From positions 1 through 6,135 of the forward strand of contig JAEWVL010000396.1 of NCBI GenBank assembly GCA_023396665.1: DNA of 6,135 nt, read 5' to 3'. The notes beneath the pieces are model-generated. The model was not told the origin of the DNA. It saw nothing but the letters and a program-made list of their open reading frames with translations, and searched no databases. Below are positions 4,975-6,135 of this stretch, in pieces. The translations under genes and the position numbers were made by a program. The stretch's first letter is position 1. Every line of letters starts with the position of its first letter. Source of the stretch: Spirochaetota bacterium. Its GTDB lineage: Bacteria > Spirochaetota > UBA4802 > JAFGJZ01.

Positions 4975-6135
4975 ATGGGTAAATTTTTAATCGCCGTTCT
5001 TTTGTGTTTTGCTGTGTTTCCCTCGCTGGTATTCGCGAACGTGAGCGTTCCCGAAGGCAAAAAGAGCGAGCTTGTGTATATCCCCTATCCGGTGAAGATC
5101 AGCGTCGACGGCAAACTCGATGACTGGAAAGACATTCCGCACTATGATGTCGTCGAAGGCCCCTACACCTCGGGTGATGTTTCAGATAACGGCAGGTTCA
5201 GCTGGGCGATCTGTTCCGACAAAAGGAACATTTATATCACCATGACCATGCCCGACAAAAAGATCATCGCCGGACGCCACGGGCAGAACTTCTGGAACGA
5301 GGATTCCTTCGAATTCTATTTCAATCTTTCCGGCGATCTTGACGTGACGCAGTACGGTCCGGGAATCGTTCAGGCGAACGTGAACGCGACCAATATCGGC
5401 AATACCAATCCGGCGACGCTTTCGCTTACCGGGGTGCGCTTCGCCGAAGAGGGCTATGATGTGACGGGCTTTGCCTTCAAGATCGAGGGGGGATGGGGCG
5501 TAGAGCTGGCCATTAAGCTCGATAACAACATCGTTCCCTATCACGGTTTCACCATCGGCATGCAGTTTCAGGCGAACGGCGCGACGATAAAAGATCGCGA
5601 TTCGAAACTGATATGGTCCGCCTATGACACGGGCGACAAATCCTGGCAGAATCCGAAACTTTTCGGAACGGGGGTTTTCTTCGAGCTCGGTTCGGCCGAT
5701 ATCCCCGAGCCCTCGCGAAAGAATCTGCCGAAGATAATCGTGCGTAAAACCATCCCGCTGGACAAGCTGCCCAAGGTGCGTGTCAACCAGCACGGATACC
5801 TCATATCACAGCCGAAACTCGCCGTTGTCCTCAGCGACGCGAAAGAGGCGCAGAAATGGGAGCTTCTTGACGAGAAGGGAAAAGTTGTCGCTAAGGGTGT
5901 AACGAAGCCCATGGGCGAGGATCTCACCTCACGCGATTTTATTCATCATATAGAATTTACATCGTATAAAAAGAAGGGTTCTTCTTATATATTAAAAATG
6001 GGTGAATTGCAGAGTTTTCCCTTCGATATCAGAAACGATCTGTACGCTTCGCTGAAAAAAGACTCGATGAGTTATTTTTACCAGAATCGTGCCGGCATCG
6101 AAATCGATGAAAAACTGGCCGGTGAAGGGCTGGGA
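4975..6135 (+). CDS. Secreted GH9 glycoside hydrolase (cellulase-type) with CBM9-like domain, 5' part
   Basis: The frame is open from the ATG at 4975 to the window edge (387 codons, C terminus missing). The start has GGGAGGAG closely upstream. A Sec signal peptide ends at VFA (residues 19-21). Residues 35-240 resemble a CBM9/DOMON-type carbohydrate-binding domain, with the typical opening VDGKLDDW (44-51) and the later NFWNEDSFEFYF stretch; such domains bind plant polysaccharides. Residues 267-352 look like the Ig-like CelD_N domain that precedes family-9 catalytic domains, starting VRVNQHGYL. From 355 onward, LYASLKKDSMSYFYQNRAG is the usual entry into the GH9 (alpha/alpha)6 barrel. The catalytic Asp pair and Glu would lie beyond the edge, so activity cannot be judged. 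It probably hydrolyses beta-1,4-glucans outside the cell or in the periplasm. No neighbour in view belongs to the same pathway. Confidence 0.88.
   Translation, partial: MGKFLIAVLLCFAVFPSLVFANVSVPEGKKSELVYIPYPVKISVDGKLDDWKDIPHYDVVEGPYTSGDVSDNGRFSWAICSDKRNIYITMTMPDKKIIAGRHGQNFWNEDSFEFYFNLSGDLDVTQYGPGIVQANVNATNIGNTNPATLSLTGVRFAEEGYDVTGFAFKIEGGWGVELAIKLDNNIVPYHGFTIGMQFQANGATIKDRDSKLIWSAYDTGDKSWQNPKLFGTGVFFELGSADIPEPSRKNLPKIIVRKTIPLDKLPKVRVNQHGYLISQPKLAVVLSDAKEAQKWELLDEKGKVVAKGVTKPMGEDLTSRDFIHHIEFTSYKKKGSSYILKMGELQSFPFDIRNDLYASLKKDSMSYFYQNRAGIEIDEKLAGEGLG

Noticed and set aside
5182..5793. 203-codon minus-strand frame opposite the GH9 gene
   Set aside because: The plus strand here encodes recognisable CBM9-like and CelD_N sequence; the antisense frame is a by-product of its codon bias.
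1..6135. CRISPR array, tRNA or rRNA genes, phage or defence-island genes
   Set aside because: I saw no regularly spaced repeats, no cloverleaf-like or rRNA-like segments and no defence-family motifs beyond the decayed higBA locus.

Overview
The window reads as bacterial chromosome from a Gram-negative, envelope-rich organism. Two proteins carry lipoprotein signal peptides, two carry ordinary Sec signal peptides, and Shine-Dalgarno sites are GGAGG-like. A free-living or host-associated polysaccharide degrader fits, and a spirochaete-like lineage is possible, but nothing here fixes the phylum. From about 490 onward the DNA looks balanced in GC. Positions 1-490 are visibly AT-richer and look like accessory DNA.

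Layout. Positions 1-108 look like the end of an IS3-family insertion sequence: the first 14 codons of OrfA run leftward off the window. It abuts a broken, AT-rich membrane-protein reading frame (about 109-310, minus strand). Positions 517-1560 (plus) encode an alpha-helical lipoprotein of unknown role, followed by a terminator-like hairpin that lies inside the 3' end of a convergent HigA-type antitoxin gene (1575-1868, minus). Directly upstream of higA only the last ten or so codons of a HigB toxin survive (1881-1913), next to the stop of an EamA/DMT-family transporter gene (1951-2847, minus).

A 229-bp divergent intergenic region with a perfect 12-bp palindrome and an inverted repeat over a plausible promoter separates the transporter from a lipoprotein with a HEXXH metalloprotease motif (3077-4054, plus; DUF2268-like). 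That gene ends in a 12-bp-stem hairpin shared with the convergent DUF2147 secreted protein (4130-4573, minus). After a 401-bp intergenic region with interleaved inverted repeats comes the 5' part of a secreted glycoside hydrolase (4975-6135, plus, cut by the window edge). It has a CBM9-like N-terminal domain, a CelD_N Ig-like domain and the first residues of a GH9 catalytic domain.

Functionally this is a set of mostly independent single-gene units, four of them exported, rather than one operon or defence system. The only likely co-transcribed pair is the transporter gene and the orphan higA. The least ordinary points are the decayed higBA locus, the IS end with a hairpin that could mask its own ribosome-binding site, the A-B-A'-B' leader ahead of the GH9 gene, and the regulatory-looking repeats between 2848 and 3076. 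I found no convincing novel multigene system.
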